NCBI GenBank assembly: GCA_029246605.1
Contig: JAQWMV010000039.1
Span: forward strand, 1-38,349
Origin: Pseudomonadales bacterium
GTDB lineage: Bacteria > Pseudomonadota > Gammaproteobacteria > Pseudomonadales > Azotimanducaceae
Length of the DNA stretch: 38,349 nucleotides
Reading direction: 5' to 3'
Of this stretch, positions 31,089 to 38,349 are shown in pieces (within the stretch, counting starts at the first letter, position 1; every line of letters starts with the position of its first letter). Made by a program: the position numbers and the translations under genes. Under the pieces are notes generated by a model, which was not told where the DNA came from, did not search any database, and worked only from the letters and a program-made list of their open reading frames with translations.

Positions 31089-32798
31089 ATGGCTAAGAAA
31101 CCGATCCCGTCGACCAATAACCCGTTTGCCAAGTGCGAAGCGGTGGCTTTCTCTATACCAGACCAGGTTGCCTCTACGCCTGGTGATTATGAAAAGACCC
31201 TGCAGGACGCCCACGAAATCATCAACAAACCCTTTGTTTCTGCGGGTCTCAGAAATATTCAGCGACAGCACCTGAAAAACCGCATGACCGTGTGGGAGCG
31301 TATTGCGGTGCTCACAGATGAGCCACCCAAAGTACTGTTTCAGAATTGGGGGCCAGATCTTGATGGCGCTTCCCTGGTGACCGCGATCATTAAAGTCGAT
31401 GGGCGGGATGTGGCGTTGTATGGTCATGATTTCACCATCCGCGCCGGGTCGATGGATGCCACCAATGGTAAAAAGTTAGCCCGGCTCTATGAACTAGCAG
31501 GTCAGCGCAAGATTCCTTTAATTGGTATGAACGACTCCTCCGGTGCATTCGTACCCGCCGGTGTGGGTGGCCTAGACGGTTACGCAGAGGCATTCACAGC
31601 ATTACGCAAGATTAGTGGCGTCGTACCGTCCATCATGTGCATGTTTGGCTTTAATGCCGGTGGTGGTTCGTACTTACCGAGGCAGGGTAGTTTCCTTATC
31701 CAACCGAATGAAACCTTCTTTGGTTTGACTGGCCCCGGTGTGGTGAAGTCTGTGCTCGGTGAAGATGTCTCCGCCGATGACCTGGGTGGGCCCAAAGTAC
31801 ACAGTCAGACGGGTGTTACCGATATAACCGTTGAGGATGAAGTGACCGCGTTACACAAAGTCAAAGAGTTGTTGCGTTATCTCCCAAGCAATAACGCCGA
31901 GTTTGCGCCGTTTCAGGCGACGTCGGATCCCGTTGACAGAAAAACCTGGGATATCGATCGGCTGTTCAAGAAGGCTTTCAATTCACCAACAGGGTTCAAT
32001 ACGCCATTTGATGTCAGCATTATGATTCAACAGATTTGCGATCATGGTGATTATTTTGAGATTCAGCCCGATCGTGCCAGAAACACTATCACCTGTTTCG
32101 GGCGACTGACGGGCAACGTTGTAGGGTTTGTAGCGAATAATTCAGCAGTTGGCTCCGGCCAGATCGACATTGACGCGGCGTACAAAAATGCGCGCTTTAT
32201 CAGGTTCTGCAATCTGTACAACATCCCGGTGATATTCATGGAGGATACCACTGGATTTTTACCTGGTAAGGAACAGGAAAGTCGCGGTATTGTGCAGGCG
32301 GGTCGTGCCATGCTGGATTCGATTATCGATCTCCGCACTCCCAGATTTCTGGTGCTTGTTCGTAATGCCATCGGTGGAGCGTATGCATCCTACAATAACT
32401 ATCCAACTGGTGCGGATCTTGTTATTGCGCTGCCAACGACTCGGGTAGCGGTCATGGGGCCCCCGGGTGTCGAGTTTGTTTATAAAGATGAATTACGTGG
32501 TCTTCGAGCTTCCCTACCTGATCGTATCGCGAAAGAAAAAACCGCCGCAAAAGAATCTGGCGATAGAGATCAAATTGCCAAGCAGCGAGTCCAGCAATGG
32601 CTGGCTGCGCAAGAGGCGCTCCTCGCGAAACGTTATGAAGAGGAGTTGATGAACCCGCGAGAGGCGCTGAGCCTCGGTTCAGTATCACAGATCGTGATGC
32701 CCTCCGATCTGCGTCAGGTACTGGCTGAACATATGTCGTTTCATGTACGCCATTATGAGCCTACGCCGCTAAATGCCGTGCAACGGGAGTTTCATTAA
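31089..32798 (+). CDS. acyl-CoA carboxylase, carboxyltransferase (beta) subunit
   Basis: A 569-residue carboxyltransferase of the crotonase superfamily (PccB/AccD5-type). Its N- and C-lobes carry the two oxyanion loops, [16 protein letters not shown] and [14 protein letters not shown], with the CoA/biotin pocket around [14 protein letters not shown]. It moves the carboxyl group from biotin to an acyl-CoA. The epimerase and mutase downstream indicate propionyl-CoA. ATG 31089 is preferred over GTG 31083. It is longer than typical PccB (about 510-540 aa), with a Lys/Gln-rich C-terminal helical segment (about residues 480-520) not seen in most relatives. The alpha subunit gene starts one base after its stop. 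Confidence 0.9.
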   Translation: MAKKPIPSTNNPFAKCEAVAFSIPDQVASTPGDYEKTLQDAHEIINKPFVSAGLRNIQRQHLKNRMTVWERIAVLTDEPPKVLFQNWGPDLDGASLVTAIIKVDGRDVALYGHDFTIRAGSMDATNGKKLARLYELAGQRKIPLIGMNDSSGAFVPAGVGGLDGYAEAFTALRKISGVVPSIMCMFGFNAGGGSYLPRQGSFLIQPNETFFGLTGPGVVKSVLGEDVSADDLGGPKVHSQTGVTDITVEDEVTALHKVKELLRYLPSNNAEFAPFQATSDPVDRKTWDIDRLFKKAFNSPTGFNTPFDVSIMIQQICDHGDYFEIQPDRARNTITCFGRLTGNVVGFVANNSAVGSGQIDIDAAYKNARFIRFCNLYNIPVIFMEDTTGFLPGKEQESRGIVQAGRAMLDSIIDLRTPRFLVLVRNAIGGAYASYNNYPTGADLVIALPTTRVAVMGPPGVEFVYKDELRGLRASLPDRIAKEKTAAKESGDRDQIAKQRVQQWLAAQEALLAKRYEEELMNPREALSLGSVSQIVMPSDLRQVLAEHMSFHVRHYEPTPLNAVQREFH

Positions 32799-32799
32799 G

Positions 32800-35607
32800 A
32801 TGTCCAACCACTGGTATCTCAGAAACCCCGATATCCACGAGAATCGTCGACGCGGTGGTAGTGAGTCGGCATGGCAGCGCAGTTTTTGTTGCGCAGCGTT
32901 AAAACCACTGATTATCTGTCGCGGTCCTATTCGTATAGAAGCCATGAACGTCTTTGAAGAGATGGGCATTACGGACTATGGCTTGCTGCTGTCTGAGAAA
33001 GATTCGATTACCTATCCCAATGCGCTGTCACCTGAACTGCGCAAACAGATTGCACCTTCACGCGTGCATAGAGTGCAAGATTATTCCGGCGCGACCCGGG
33101 AAGAACGTCAGGAGCGTATCGAGCAGATCATAGGGATCGCCGGTGCCAACCGCTACGATGCGGTATTCGCAGGTTACGGCTTCATGGCCGAGGATGAAGC
33201 GCTGGTTCTGGCTTTGGAGCAGGCCGGACTAAACTTTTTAGGCCCACAATCAAAAACAATTCGGGAAGCCGGGCGCAAAGACCTCGCGAAGCGGACAGCG
33301 CTTGCCGTTGATGTTTCAGTAACCCCGGGGGTTGATAACGCTGCTGTCCGCACCCTGCTTTATCTTTATCCCAATGAAGTAAAGTTAAAGCGTCTTGCTG
33401 CAAAACATAAACTTTCAATGGTCAAGGGATCACTCGAGGTGCAGGCAGAAGCCCTGTTGAATGCGTCCTATAGCAAGGGTATCGACCTGGTCACTATCGA
33501 TCAGGTGGCAGCCATTCTGACGCGGGAAATTTCTGCGATTTTCAAACAGGATCCAGAGCACCGTATTCGTTTGAAAGCCGTTAGCGGTGGTGGCGGTAAA
33601 GGTCAGCGCATATTGAATGCACCAGTGCACTTTAAAGGTAGCAAGAAGGCTCAGTTAGTCGGGGCGGTTGCTGCCGTGGAACCGGCTTACCGTGAAGTGC
33701 TGGCCGAGGTAAAGGCGACGGGCGTCGGTGACAATAAGAATGTTCTCGCAGAACTCAACATTGAAACAGTCAGGCATCAGGAAATACAGGTAGTTGGTAA
33801 CGGGCAATGGTGCATCACCATGGGCGGGCGTGATTGCAGCCTGCAGATGAATGAACAAAAGCTGCTTGAAGTATCCACCACTAAAGAAGAACTTGAATGT
33901 GCGATTGATGCTGCAAAAGGCAAACAAGCCGCAGCGCTCAAAACTGATCTGGCGACGCTGCAGCGTATGGAGTCTGAGGCGGCGAGATTTGGTGCCGCGG
34001 TGGGGCTTGATTCCGTATCGACCTTTGAATGCATTATTGAAAAAGATCAACATTACTTTATGGAGATGAATACGCGGGTTCAGGTGGAGCATCGGGTTAC
34101 CGAACTCTGCTATGGATTGCGATTCACTAATCCTGATGACGAATCTGATGCGTTTACTGTTAATTCAATCGTTGAGTTGATGGTGCTCTTGGCGGGTCAT
34201 GGTAAACGTCTGCCGGCGCCACAATTAGTGCGTCGAGCGCAATCGGCGGTGGAGGTCAGGCTGAATGCGACCGATCAGGCATTACGACCCCATGCCGGTA
34301 GTTTGATCTCTGCCTGGTCAGAAAATAAGCCGAGAGAAATCCGCGACGACCAGGGCATCTGCCTGCATAATCCCGATACCGATGTATTTATGAAGTACCG
34401 TCTGGCGGGAGCCTATGACTCTAATATAGCGCTGTTATTAACGACAGCGGATGATAGAGGCAAAGTGCTATCAGATATGGCGGAAATTCTGCGTTGCATG
34501 CGTATTTCCGGAGAAAATCTAAAAACCAATATTGAGTTCCAATACGGACTCATAAACTGGCTCCTCGGTCAGAACCCTCTGGCACGTCCTGCAACCAATT
34601 TTGTGAAACCCTATCTTGCCGCGGTCGGTGAGTTAAAAAAGCTGGCGAATAATATTGATATCGTTGCAGCGTATAGCGCCATCGAAAGAAAGCATCTCGC
34701 CGCGACCAAGGATAAGGCGCATGCTGCTGCCATTAGCGACATTATGGGGCGAAAAGCGAGTCTGTTAGCCCGTGCGCTCAATCGCATGTTCGCTGAGCCA
34801 CATTTTCTTGCCGGTTGGTTGTCCCTCAATCAAAATCATATTGAGCTCAACAAAACGGGTATACGCTTTTTGACGAACCCCATACACTTGCTGCAGGCGC
34901 TGTATCATTTTTTGAATATGGAAGCCGACAATGGCCGGCCGGCGCTATACACCATTTGGGATCATGATCAGACTCTGCTAAAAGACGCATTGGATTTCTA
35001 TGCTGCAGTTGATGAGACTTTGGGCAGTCCCGGTTGGGCGGAAGTTGACGCCTGTCTTTCCGGGACTGCACGGCAATTCAAGGATCAGGCAGATGCCGTA
35101 CGAGCAGCCCATGCAGGGTACCAGTTAGGCATGGAAATTCTCGGTGTCTTGCCTTACATAGGTATGAAAACCGGCTTCTTTGATTTAAAAGTATTACCGG
35201 ATCTCAGTGTTGAGATTCCCGATCATCTGTTTGATGCAGCAGCCAGCATACAAGAGTTGTCACCGCCGCCATCAGCATCTGCCGATGAGATTATTGCCCC
35301 ATCCGGGGGTATGTATTATGCGCGGGAAGCGCCGGGCCGAGAGGCCTTTGTGAAAAAGGGAGATCATTTCGAAGAAGGCGATCCACTCTTTATTATTGAA
35401 GTCATGAAGATGTTCAATAAGGTCTATGCACCTTTTTCCGGAACGCTTGATGAGGTTGTGATAGATACCGATGCCACCATCGTGAAACGTGGTGAAGTCG
35501 TATTTAAAGTCACCCCAGACGTGGAAGTTGTGACAGAAACAGATGCTGAGATTAACGATCGAATGAAAGCTGCGACTAATGATTTTGTAGCCTACCTAGG
35601 TGCCTAA
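32800..35607 (+). CDS. large divergent biotin carboxylase / biotin carboxyl carrier (alpha) subunit
   Basis: A 935-residue fusion. ATG 32800 lies one base after the beta-subunit stop, with GGGAG upstream. Order: a pre-ATP-grasp domain (about 35-180), an ATP-grasp domain with RLKAVSGGGGKGQR (K259 and Gly loop 262-269) and EMNTRVQVEHRVTE (422-435), a biotin carboxylase C-terminal domain to about 590, a 230-residue helical middle domain, and a biotinyl domain with EVMKMF (K870). It carboxylates biotin with bicarbonate and ATP. The usual alpha subunit is about 660 aa. This one has roughly 60 extra residues between the first domain and the ATP-grasp loop, plus the helical middle domain, so it belongs to a divergent branch. 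The operon implies propionyl-CoA carboxylation. Confidence 0.88.
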   Translation: MSNHWYLRNPDIHENRRRGGSESAWQRSFCCAALKPLIICRGPIRIEAMNVFEEMGITDYGLLLSEKDSITYPNALSPELRKQIAPSRVHRVQDYSGATREERQERIEQIIGIAGANRYDAVFAGYGFMAEDEALVLALEQAGLNFLGPQSKTIREAGRKDLAKRTALAVDVSVTPGVDNAAVRTLLYLYPNEVKLKRLAAKHKLSMVKGSLEVQAEALLNASYSKGIDLVTIDQVAAILTREISAIFKQDPEHRIRLKAVSGGGGKGQRILNAPVHFKGSKKAQLVGAVAAVEPAYREVLAEVKATGVGDNKNVLAELNIETVRHQEIQVVGNGQWCITMGGRDCSLQMNEQKLLEVSTTKEELECAIDAAKGKQAAALKTDLATLQRMESEAARFGAAVGLDSVSTFECIIEKDQHYFMEMNTRVQVEHRVTELCYGLRFTNPDDESDAFTVNSIVELMVLLAGHGKRLPAPQLVRRAQSAVEVRLNATDQALRPHAGSLISAWSENKPREIRDDQGICLHNPDTDVFMKYRLAGAYDSNIALLLTTADDRGKVLSDMAEILRCMRISGENLKTNIEFQYGLINWLLGQNPLARPATNFVKPYLAAVGELKKLANNIDIVAAYSAIERKHLAATKDKAHAAAISDIMGRKASLLARALNRMFAEPHFLAGWLSLNQNHIELNKTGIRFLTNPIHLLQALYHFLNMEADNGRPALYTIWDHDQTLLKDALDFYAAVDETLGSPGWAEVDACLSGTARQFKDQADAVRAAHAGYQLGMEILGVLPYIGMKTGFFDLKVLPDLSVEIPDHLFDAAASIQELSPPPSASADEIIAPSGGMYYAREAPGREAFVKKGDHFEEGDPLFIIEVMKMFNKVYAPFSGTLDEVVIDTDATIVKRGEVVFKVTPDVEVVTETDAEINDRMKAATNDFVAYLGA

Positions 35608-35609
35608 AA

Positions 35610-36020
35610 ATGATTGTTGCCCTGGACCATATTGCTATTGCGGTACCTGACCTTGATAAGTCTATCAGTAGATTTCTAGAGGATTTTGGCCTGAATTATG
35701 AGGGCTTAGAATCGGTAACCGCGGCGAAGACCAGTACCGCATTTTTTCCTATTGATGGCACTAGTATAGAACTGGTGCATCCCCTTGATGGTGAAGGACC
35801 ACTCGTTGGCTATCTTGAAAAATATGGGCCGGGTTTACACCATATTTGTTTTCGAACGGATGACATTGATGCTGACGTAGCGCGCCTGAAAGACAAGGGA
35901 TATCAGTTTCTCACTGACGAACCGTCATTCGGTGCACACGGTACTCGTGTAATTTTCATCCATCCTAGATCCTGTGATGGCGTATTGATCGAGTTAAACG
36001 AGGTCGTCAATGACGAGTAG
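35610..36020 (+). CDS. mce: methylmalonyl-CoA epimerase
   Basis: A 136-residue vicinal-oxygen-chelate enzyme that interconverts (S)- and (R)-methylmalonyl-CoA. Two beta-alpha-beta modules supply the metal ligands H7 (LDHIAIAV), E54 (TSIELVHP), H77/H78 (GLHHICF) and E128 (LIELNE). It starts 2 bp after the carboxylase alpha stop, and its 3' end overlaps the mutase start by 11 bp, so it is translationally coupled. Position between carboxylase and mutase fixes the function. Confidence 0.95.
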   Translation: MIVALDHIAIAVPDLDKSISRFLEDFGLNYEGLESVTAAKTSTAFFPIDGTSIELVHPLDGEGPLVGYLEKYGPGLHHICFRTDDIDADVARLKDKGYQFLTDEPSFGAHGTRVIFIHPRSCDGVLIELNEVVNDE

Positions 36021-38163
36021 AGACAAAGTTCCCAAATGCAGTGTTGCTGATTGGCAGACTGAAGCTGAAAAGCAGCTGAAGGGTAAACCTGTCAGCAGTC
36101 TGGATGTTGATACACCTGAGGGTATTTCTTTAAAGGCGCTTTACACAGCGGCCGATACGGAAGGTCTGGCCTTCGCAGACACCATGCCTGGTATGGAGCC
36201 ATACATCCGGGGGCCTCAGGCGACCATGTATACGGGGCGGCCCTGGACTATTCGGCAGTACGCAGGTTTTTCAACGGCGGAAGAATCAAATGCGTTTTAT
36301 CGACAACTGCTGGCAGAGGGCGGGCAGGGCATCTCTGTGGCGTTTGATCTGGCGACCCATCGTGGTTACGACTCAGATCACGAGCGGGTTACGCATGATG
36401 TGGGCAAGGCCGGGGTCGCTGTAGATTCCATCGAAGATATGAAGATCCTGTTCGATGGCATACCGCTTGATAAAGTTTCAGTATCAATGACAATGAACGG
36501 GGCGGTACTACCGATCCTTGCTGGATATATCGTTACCGCCGAAGAGCAGGGCGTTGCGCAGGCCGACCTCTCTGGCACCATACAGAACGATATTCTCAAA
36601 GAGTTTTTGGTCCGTAATACTTATATCTATCCACCGGGGCCGTCGATGCGCATCGTTGGGGACATCATCGCCTATTGCACCAAGCACATGCCCAAGTTCA
36701 ACACGATTTCTATTTCGGGTTATCACATTCAGGAAGCCGGCGCAGACGCCGCACTGGAACTTGCCTATACGCTGGCAGACGGCAAAGAATATATTCGTAC
36801 GGCGTTATCAGCAGGCCTCGATATTGACGATTTTGCCCCTCGGTTATCGTTTTTCTGGGGTGTCGGTATGAACTTCTATACGGAGATTGCCAAAATGCGG
36901 GCTGCCCGCCTGTTGTGGTCTCGCATTGTGGATGAGTTTTCTCCCATAAACCCCAAGTCGAAAATGTTACGTACTCACTCTCAGACATCGGGCTGGTCCC
37001 TGACCGAGCAGGACCCTTACAACAATGTCGTGCGCACCACGATAGAAGCCATGGCCGCCGTATTTGGTGGGACACAATCGCTGCATACCAACGCCCTGGA
37101 TGAAGCTATTGCGTTACCATCAGAATCCGCCGCCCGTACAGCGCGCAATACCCAAATTATTCTGCAGGAAGAGACAGGCCTCACCGACGTTATTGATCCG
37201 TGGGGTGGCTCCTACATGATGGAGTCTCTCACGCAACAGCTTGCCGACCGTGCGTGGCAGTTGATTGAAGAGGTTGAATCCCAGGGCGGTATGACAAAAG
37301 CCATCGAAACTGGATTACCGAAATTGCGGATTGAAGAGTCTGCGGCAAGGAAGCAGGCTAATATTGATCAGGGTGTGGATGTCATTGTGGGTGTTAACAA
37401 ACACCAGACGGATCAATCGGATACCGTTGATGTGCTGGAGATTGACAATTCAGTCGTTCGCGCTACACAACTGTCCCGGTTACAGGAGATCAAAGGCCAG
37501 CGCGATCAACAGAAAGTAGAAGGCATACTGCTCGAGATCACCAAGGCTGCCGGCGGTGATGGCAACCTGCTCGAGCTGTGTATCGATGCTATGCGAGCCC
37601 GGGCGACGCTAGGTGAAGTATCGCAAGCTATCGAAACGGTGTTTTCGCGCTACGAGGCTGAACCGAAAATGATATCAGGTGTTTACGGTGATCTGCTATC
37701 TGAAGATGAGCAATGGCAGGGGATAACGACCCGAGTCCAGGAATTTGCCGACAAACACGGTCGACGACCCCGTATGTTGGTGAGCAAGATGGGCCAGGAT
37801 GGTCATGATCGTGGTGCCAAGGTCATTGCGAGTGCATTCAGTGACGCAGGGTTTGATGTGGATCTCTCCCCCATGTTTGCTATACCGAGTGAAATTGTAA
37901 AGCAGGCCTTGGAAAAAAATGTTCATGTCATCGGTGTTTCGTCGCAGGCTGCTGGGCACAAAACATTGGTGCCGCTGCTTATTGAGGAGCTAAAGAAGGC
38001 CGATGCGGAAGATATTATCGTGATTGTCGGTGGTGTTATCCCGAAACAAGATTACGAATTTCTCGAGCATATTGGCGTGCAGGGAATCTTTGGCCCGGGA
38101 ACACCCATACCGAATGCCGCCACCAAGGTACTTAAGGCCATCGAGGCGGCGATCGAAGCCTAG
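36010..38163 (+). CDS. scpA: methylmalonyl-CoA mutase (single-chain, B12-dependent)
   Basis: A 717-residue protein holding both the substrate-binding TIM barrel (residues about 30-560, with [34 protein letters not shown] and [19 protein letters not shown]) and the C-terminal cobalamin domain (from about 580) with D597-G-H599-D-R-G602, in which H599 replaces the lower base of B12. It isomerises (R)-methylmalonyl-CoA to succinyl-CoA. The length matches the homodimeric or large-subunit type (E. coli ScpA 714 aa), and no small-subunit gene precedes it. A meaB/argK-type G-protein chaperone is expected nearby but does not start within the 186 bp left in the window. No cobalamin riboswitch is seen upstream. 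Confidence 0.97.
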   Translation: MTSRDKVPKCSVADWQTEAEKQLKGKPVSSLDVDTPEGISLKALYTAADTEGLAFADTMPGMEPYIRGPQATMYTGRPWTIRQYAGFSTAEESNAFYRQLLAEGGQGISVAFDLATHRGYDSDHERVTHDVGKAGVAVDSIEDMKILFDGIPLDKVSVSMTMNGAVLPILAGYIVTAEEQGVAQADLSGTIQNDILKEFLVRNTYIYPPGPSMRIVGDIIAYCTKHMPKFNTISISGYHIQEAGADAALELAYTLADGKEYIRTALSAGLDIDDFAPRLSFFWGVGMNFYTEIAKMRAARLLWSRIVDEFSPINPKSKMLRTHSQTSGWSLTEQDPYNNVVRTTIEAMAAVFGGTQSLHTNALDEAIALPSESAARTARNTQIILQEETGLTDVIDPWGGSYMMESLTQQLADRAWQLIEEVESQGGMTKAIETGLPKLRIEESAARKQANIDQGVDVIVGVNKHQTDQSDTVDVLEIDNSVVRATQLSRLQEIKGQRDQQKVEGILLEITKAAGGDGNLLELCIDAMRARATLGEVSQAIETVFSRYEAEPKMISGVYGDLLSEDEQWQGITTRVQEFADKHGRRPRMLVSKMGQDGHDRGAKVIASAFSDAGFDVDLSPMFAIPSEIVKQALEKNVHVIGVSSQAAGHKTLVPLLIEELKKADAEDIIVIVGGVIPKQDYEFLEHIGVQGIFGPGTPIPNAATKVLKAIEAAIEA

Positions 38164-38166
38164 TGG

Positions 38167-38283
38167 CTAATCGGCAACGTTTTTTTTCAGCGCTTCTTCG
38201 GTTCTCCAATCATCCAGTTCCTTTTGATTTTGCCCGAAGAGTGTAAAGGGGACCAGTCGGAGTGCCTGGCTAATATCGGATTG
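38167..38283 (-). other. short open stretch on the minus strand, possibly a gene tail
   Basis: After a TAA at 38284-38286, the minus-strand frame runs 38 codons (ALRLVPFTLFG, then KELDDWRTEEALKK) to TAG 38167. The composition is protein-like, but no start codon or family is recognisable. It may be the end of a gene broken by the TAA or by a nearby shift. The rest of the right edge shows only a T8 tract and no clear terminator. Confidence 0.25.
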
Positions 38284-38349
38284 TTAACCATCCAGATTAA
38301 GTCTCTACCCCTTCTCTAGACCGTTAGTAACGAAGCGAAAAAAATAAAT

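Noticed and set aside
33655-34092. Minus-strand 145-codon ORF
   Set aside because: It is antisense to the biotin carboxylase ATP-grasp region, which is conserved through this stretch.

Overview
The window looks like a chromosomal segment of a free-living gammaproteobacterium, plausibly marine or aquatic. The evidence is a BamC lipoprotein, a BepA-type protease, CnoX/YbbN, RmuC, DapA and NadA, and the gene order nadA - bepA - tusA-like - AI-2E permease - dapA - bamC - MBL hydrolase. I recall that order from Pseudomonas (the PA1004-PA1013 neighbourhood), but here bcp and purC are missing from it. Species-level placement is not possible from the sequence. No prophage, insertion sequence, CRISPR array or rRNA is visible.

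Region 1 (1-8.3 kb) is accessory and partly decaying. It opens with the C-terminal end of an amidohydrolase (D-aminoacylase family) whose full-length paralogue sits at 8275-9936. Between the two copies are poorly recognisable small membrane or coiled-coil genes, an alpha/beta hydrolase, a TauD-type dioxygenase, an AAA ATPase, a MAPEG protein and an ADP-ribosylglycohydrolase-family gene. Four reading frames here appear to be cut by an in-frame stop (TGA 1263, TGA 1952, TAG 3592, TAA 7111), and one or two also appear to carry a shift at an A6 run.

Region 2 (8.3-11.6 kb) has the intact amidohydrolase, a divergent Tat-exported sulfatase and a tRNA-Lys(UUU).

Region 3 (11.6-22.1 kb) is core: a glutathione-synthetase-like ATP-grasp gene divergent from nadA, bepA convergent with nadA, then tusA-like/AI-2E permease, dapA/bamC/MBL, cnoX and rmuC. 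Two imperfect, abutting LexA-like boxes precede an untracked 47-codon ORF at 19433-19576. A perfect CTGT-N8-ACAG box precedes rmuC. Together these form a candidate SOS-controlled pocket where purC would be expected.

Region 4 (22.1-26.2 kb) is a tight four-gene operon: DUF4212 small subunit, sodium:solute symporter, glutamine-synthetase-like ligase and class I glutamine amidotransferase-like protein. It probably takes up a small substrate and processes it through a gamma-glutamyl intermediate.

Region 5 (26.2-28.5 kb, minus strand) has an ArsM-like methyltransferase directly abutting a Mak-type ROK sugar kinase, plus a PspC-domain protein.

Region 6 (28.7-38.2 kb) is a five-gene carbon module: MaeB malic enzyme, acyl-CoA carboxylase beta subunit, a large divergent biotin carboxylase/BCCP alpha subunit, methylmalonyl-CoA epimerase and methylmalonyl-CoA mutase. 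Together they can take propionyl-CoA to succinyl-CoA, and malate onward to pyruvate and NADPH.
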